NCBI GenBank assembly: GCA_937924995.1
Contig: CALEXY010000004.1
Location: forward strand, 1 to 42,362
DNA: 42,362 nucleotides
DNA from: an uncultured Candidatus Saccharibacteria bacterium
GTDB taxonomy: Bacteria; Patescibacteriota; Saccharimonadia; Saccharimonadales; Saccharimonadaceae
Direction: 5' to 3'
A model generated the notes under the pieces. The model was given only the letters and a program-made list of their open reading frames with translations. It did not search any database and was not told where the DNA came from. The position numbers and the translations under genes are program-made. Below are positions 39,938-42,362 of this stretch, piece after piece (within the stretch, counting starts at the first letter, position 1; each line of letters opens with the position of its first letter).

Positions 39938-42362
39938 TTATTGTTCAGAATTTGTATCAATATTTACCGTACGAGTTTGACCAGATTCATGAGCCGTAGC
40001 ATTATCTGCGTTAGCTGTTGACATTAAATCTGTTTTGTCTTGAGCTGTTGCCACTTTGTCCTCCTTTAAGACCGAACCATCTGGATTGGACTGTTCTGGG
40101 CGAGATTCTTCGGGAAGTACTGATTTATGTTCCGCATCAGTCTGCTTTTCCGTAGCCACACCCTCTTGGTGGACAATACCCTGACTATTGTCTTGGGTTG
40201 TAATGAATGAGTTTGGCGTCAAATCTTGCTTAGCTGCTTCTCTAACCATTTGATCAAAGTGAGCCGCATCTGTCACCTCACTGCCTGGAGTATTAGTCTG
40301 AACATTGCGTTCATCGTTTCCCTCACGATTTGCAAATCCAGCTTCTTTTACGGTTTTTGACAATTTAATATCATCTTCATTCGCCGATGCCGTATTAGTC
40401 TTACCTTCACTTACATTATTCTCGGGAGTCTTTGGATTCTCCTTTGGAGTTGGAGCTGGAGTTTCGTTCTTTGGCTTAGAAGGTTCCGGCTCTTTATTTT
40501 CTACTACTTCAACATTTTCCGGAGTGACTACTGAAGTCGTAACTTCTATTTTATCTACAGTTTTAGTTACCTCTTTCTTCTCGGTCTTTAGGTATTGGAA
40601 GATTACCTGACCACACTTTACGTTAATACCAAGGATTTTTACACTAGACATCACTTCCATTACTTCACCATCCGAAGCATTCTTCTCAATCACGCCCAGA
40701 GCCCTAAGTGAATTTTCCTTAAATCCATCACGAACATTCATATCCATGATATTTTCACCATCTTTATTCTCAGCATAGACAAACTCTACGGCTTGATCTT
40801 TATGGAATACACCATCCTTATCAAGAGCCATGTCTACTTGAAGATTACCTTCACCACCATTGTTCGAGGCATAACCAGACTGGTAAGTCTCATTCATAAT
40901 CGAACCAAGCTTCAAAGTTGAACCCTCGAGGAAGTTAGCAATTGTATTATTAGCTTTTTCTTTAATCGCAACCTGCGCCTCCGCATCACCGTGCTGGATC
41001 ATATAGGTAATATCGTTCACCGCAGTAGGAGAGTCAGCCATCTCGAATGCACCAAAAGAAGCACCAAGATAACTTGCCATATTAGGATTTTCCATGGTAT
41101 TCAAAATTTCTTTCATACCCTCAGCACCCAGAGCTTCACTTGAAGCTCCCTGTTCTTTAAGGCTTTCTAAGCCAGAACGATCGACGAACGTCATATCATT
41201 ACCCGAGCGTCTAGAATCAGTAAAACCTGGGAATTCCGGATTAATATTATCGTTCAATTCAATCTTGGTTTCATTACCATCAACCATAATATTGAAAGAA
41301 TTTCCCTTAATCAAAGAATCCACTTCACTATCAGCATCATACTCTGCTAAAGCTTCCTCGACATTACCATTAGTGTCACCGCTATTGTCCATGCTTTTTT
41401 CAACGGCAGTATTATTATTGGTATTAATTTTATTACCACCATGAGCCGCAAGGGCAATCATCGCACCAGTCCAACCAATTAACGCAAATCGTTTGATCCC
41501 ATCACTGTGTTTCTTAATTTTCTCAATAACACCAGCGACAATACCTTTTTTCTTCTCAGTTTCGGAATTCTCTTTCTCAGAACTCTCGATATTAGCACCC
41601 TCAGTATCTGATTCTTTTGTCTCGGATTTTTCACTAGGTTCCTCAGTTGTTTCACTATTAGGATCTACAGTCTCAGTCTTGCTATTACCATTCTTCTGCT
41701 CTTCAAGCATTTTCTGAAGCTGCTCTAATTGATCTTTTGGTAATTTTTGCATCCAAATCTGATTATCAGCGTCAAGTAGTACTGGACCACCAGTTTTTTC
41801 CATTTCAGCGATCTTTTCCGCACTAATACCACCAAAATCAACATTGTCTTTTTTGTCTTTCGACAATTCTATTTGATTTTCATTTTTTAACTCTTCACCA
41901 GGAACAATTGCTGGAGGAAAATCTACAGTTTGTTTCGATTCATTTTCTGCAACTTCTTCGATTTTATCTTCTGCTTTATCTTTTTCGGAAGTTTCTTCCA
42001 CGTCAGTAATCTTAGCAGCTACTTCACCCATCTTATCTTTTACGGTTGGCTCAAACTTTTCAACCGTATCTTCGCCGGTCAGCACATTAAACTTACTGAG
42101 GAATGATCCTTCCACACCGCTCATTTGTTCGCCCTTTTGAATCTTTTTGTATTGATTCTGTGCAAAATCAAAAGCGATTTCTTTCTTATCAGCATTCTTG
42201 ATTTCATTCATCTTAGCTTCAGCTGCCGCAGAAGCACCCCAAGCCGCATCAATCTTTTGATAGTCTTCAAAAGTTAATTTTCTGCCGCCAGCTTTCAATT
42301 CACGAGTTAATTTAATTGCTTCCTCATCGAGTTTATTAAATTTTTCCGTAGCAGCATCAAGC
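39938..42362 (-). CDS. large acidic single-pass membrane protein, 5' end outside window
   Basis: The frame is open to the right edge (residues before the internal Leu at 42298 read LDAATEKFNKLDEEAIKLTR), so the start lies beyond 42362 and at least 808 residues are present. A very acidic Glu/Lys/Asp-rich N-terminal part (about the first 270 visible residues, with alpha-helical KIDAAWGASAAAEAKMNE) is followed by a short basic stretch and one membrane segment (FALIGWTGAMIALAAHGG). A domain I do not recognise comes next (about 330-600 of the visible part; VDRSGLESLKEQG, YLGASFGAFEMAD, NVKCGQVIFQYLK). The end is a Pro/Thr/Glu/Asn-rich disordered tail. The length of the acidic region suggests a cytoplasmic tether with an external disordered stalk. 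The role is unknown. Confidence 0.8.
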   Translation of the reverse strand, partial: LDAATEKFNKLDEEAIKLTRELKAGGRKLTFEDYQKIDAAWGASAAAEAKMNEIKNADKKEIAFDFAQNQYKKIQKGEQMSGVEGSFLSKFNVLTGEDTVEKFEPTVKDKMGEVAAKITDVEETSEKDKAEDKIEEVAENESKQTVDFPPAIVPGEELKNENQIELSKDKKDNVDFGGISAEKIAEMEKTGGPVLLDADNQIWMQKLPKDQLEQLQKMLEEQKNGNSKTETVDPNSETTEEPSEKSETKESDTEGANIESSEKENSETEKKKGIVAGVIEKIKKHSDGIKRFALIGWTGAMIALAAHGGNKINTNNNTAVEKSMDNSGDTNGNVEEALAEYDADSEVDSLIKGNSFNIMVDGNETKIELNDNINPEFPGFTDSRRSGNDMTFVDRSGLESLKEQGASSEALGAEGMKEILNTMENPNMASYLGASFGAFEMADSPTAVNDITYMIQHGDAEAQVAIKEKANNTIANFLEGSTLKLGSIMNETYQSGYASNNGGEGNLQVDMALDKDGVFHKDQAVEFVYAENKDGENIMDMNVRDGFKENSLRALGVIEKNASDGEVMEVMSSVKILGINVKCGQVIFQYLKTEKKEVTKTVDKIEVTTSVVTPENVEVVENKEPEPSKPKNETPAPTPKENPKTPENNVSEGKTNTASANEDDIKLSKTVKEAGFANREGNDERNVQTNTPGSEVTDAAHFDQMVREAAKQDLTPNSFITTQDNSQGIVHQEGVATEKQTDAEHKSVLPEESRPEQSNPDGSVLKEDKVATAQDKTDLMSTANADNATAHESGQTRTVNIDTNSEQ

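Noticed and set aside
42296..42298. Start of the acidic membrane protein at 42298
   Set aside because: This codon is TTG (Leu) and the frame is open to the window edge with similar coding sequence, so the real start is outside.
1..42362. tRNA genes, rRNA genes, CRISPR arrays, transposases
   Set aside because: I looked on both strands for T-arm words, regularly spaced repeats and transposase motifs and found none that I could support.

Overview
The window looks like a chromosome segment of a Candidate Phyla Radiation bacterium, most likely Saccharibacteria (TM7) or a close relative. The inference rests on compact genes, Gram-positive-style envelope genes (LPxTG-like surface anchor, dcw cell-wall genes, no outer-membrane genes), a short IF2, a PIN-PhoH fusion, a sigma-region-4/HARE-type regulator, a TraG/VirD4-like ATPase and a family of secreted BspA-type proteins. 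TGA is a genuine stop (for example ftsW and parB end in TGA inside ATGA overlaps), so the TGA=Gly code of Gracilibacteria/Absconditabacteria is excluded. The phylum is inferred from content; no phylogenetic marker was compared.

Layout. 1-2980 (minus): two secreted BspA/DUF285-type proteins, one frameshifted and running off the left edge, the other with a G11 tract in its signal peptide. 3157-8792 (plus): der, a GT4 glycosyltransferase, PIN-PhoH with a structured leader, pth. 8799-10273 (minus): a MarR-like regulator and dprA. 10359-10670 (plus): a structured non-coding RNA with its own consensus promoter and terminator. 10872-11468 (minus): a small secreted protein related to the N-terminal domain of the BspA-type proteins. 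11678-18607 (plus): topA, the sigma-4/HARE regulator and the VirD4-like ATPase. 18608-19784: a gene-poor spacer. 19785-23754 (minus): two more BspA-type proteins, one with a G13 tract. 24005-27699 (minus): infB, an FtsL-like protein, a 21-codon small ORF and rsmH. 27700-28660: a second gene-poor spacer. 28661-34833 (minus): ftsI-mraY-ftsW-murG-FtsQ-like division and peptidoglycan operon. 34858-38380 (minus): parA-parB-rel and rplU. 38526 to the right edge (minus): an LPHTG-anchored surface protein and a large acidic membrane protein that continues past the window.

The most interesting observations are two. First, two of the four BspA-type surface genes carry long poly-G tracts (11 and 13 G) between the start codon and the signal-peptide hydrophobic core. 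In both the counted length puts the gene out of frame, and one more or one fewer G restores a full-length secreted protein; this is the signature of ON/OFF phase variation. Second, about ten genes that start transcription units have an extended -10 box (TGN-TATAAT or TAAAAT) ending only 6-10 bases before the start codon. This implies leaderless or nearly leaderless mRNAs, whereas operon-internal genes have clear AGGAGG-type ribosome sites.

By hand count in sample lines, the plus strand is C-rich on both sides of the orientation switch near 19 kb. The whole window therefore probably lies on one replication arm, with the plus-strand genes in head-on orientation.
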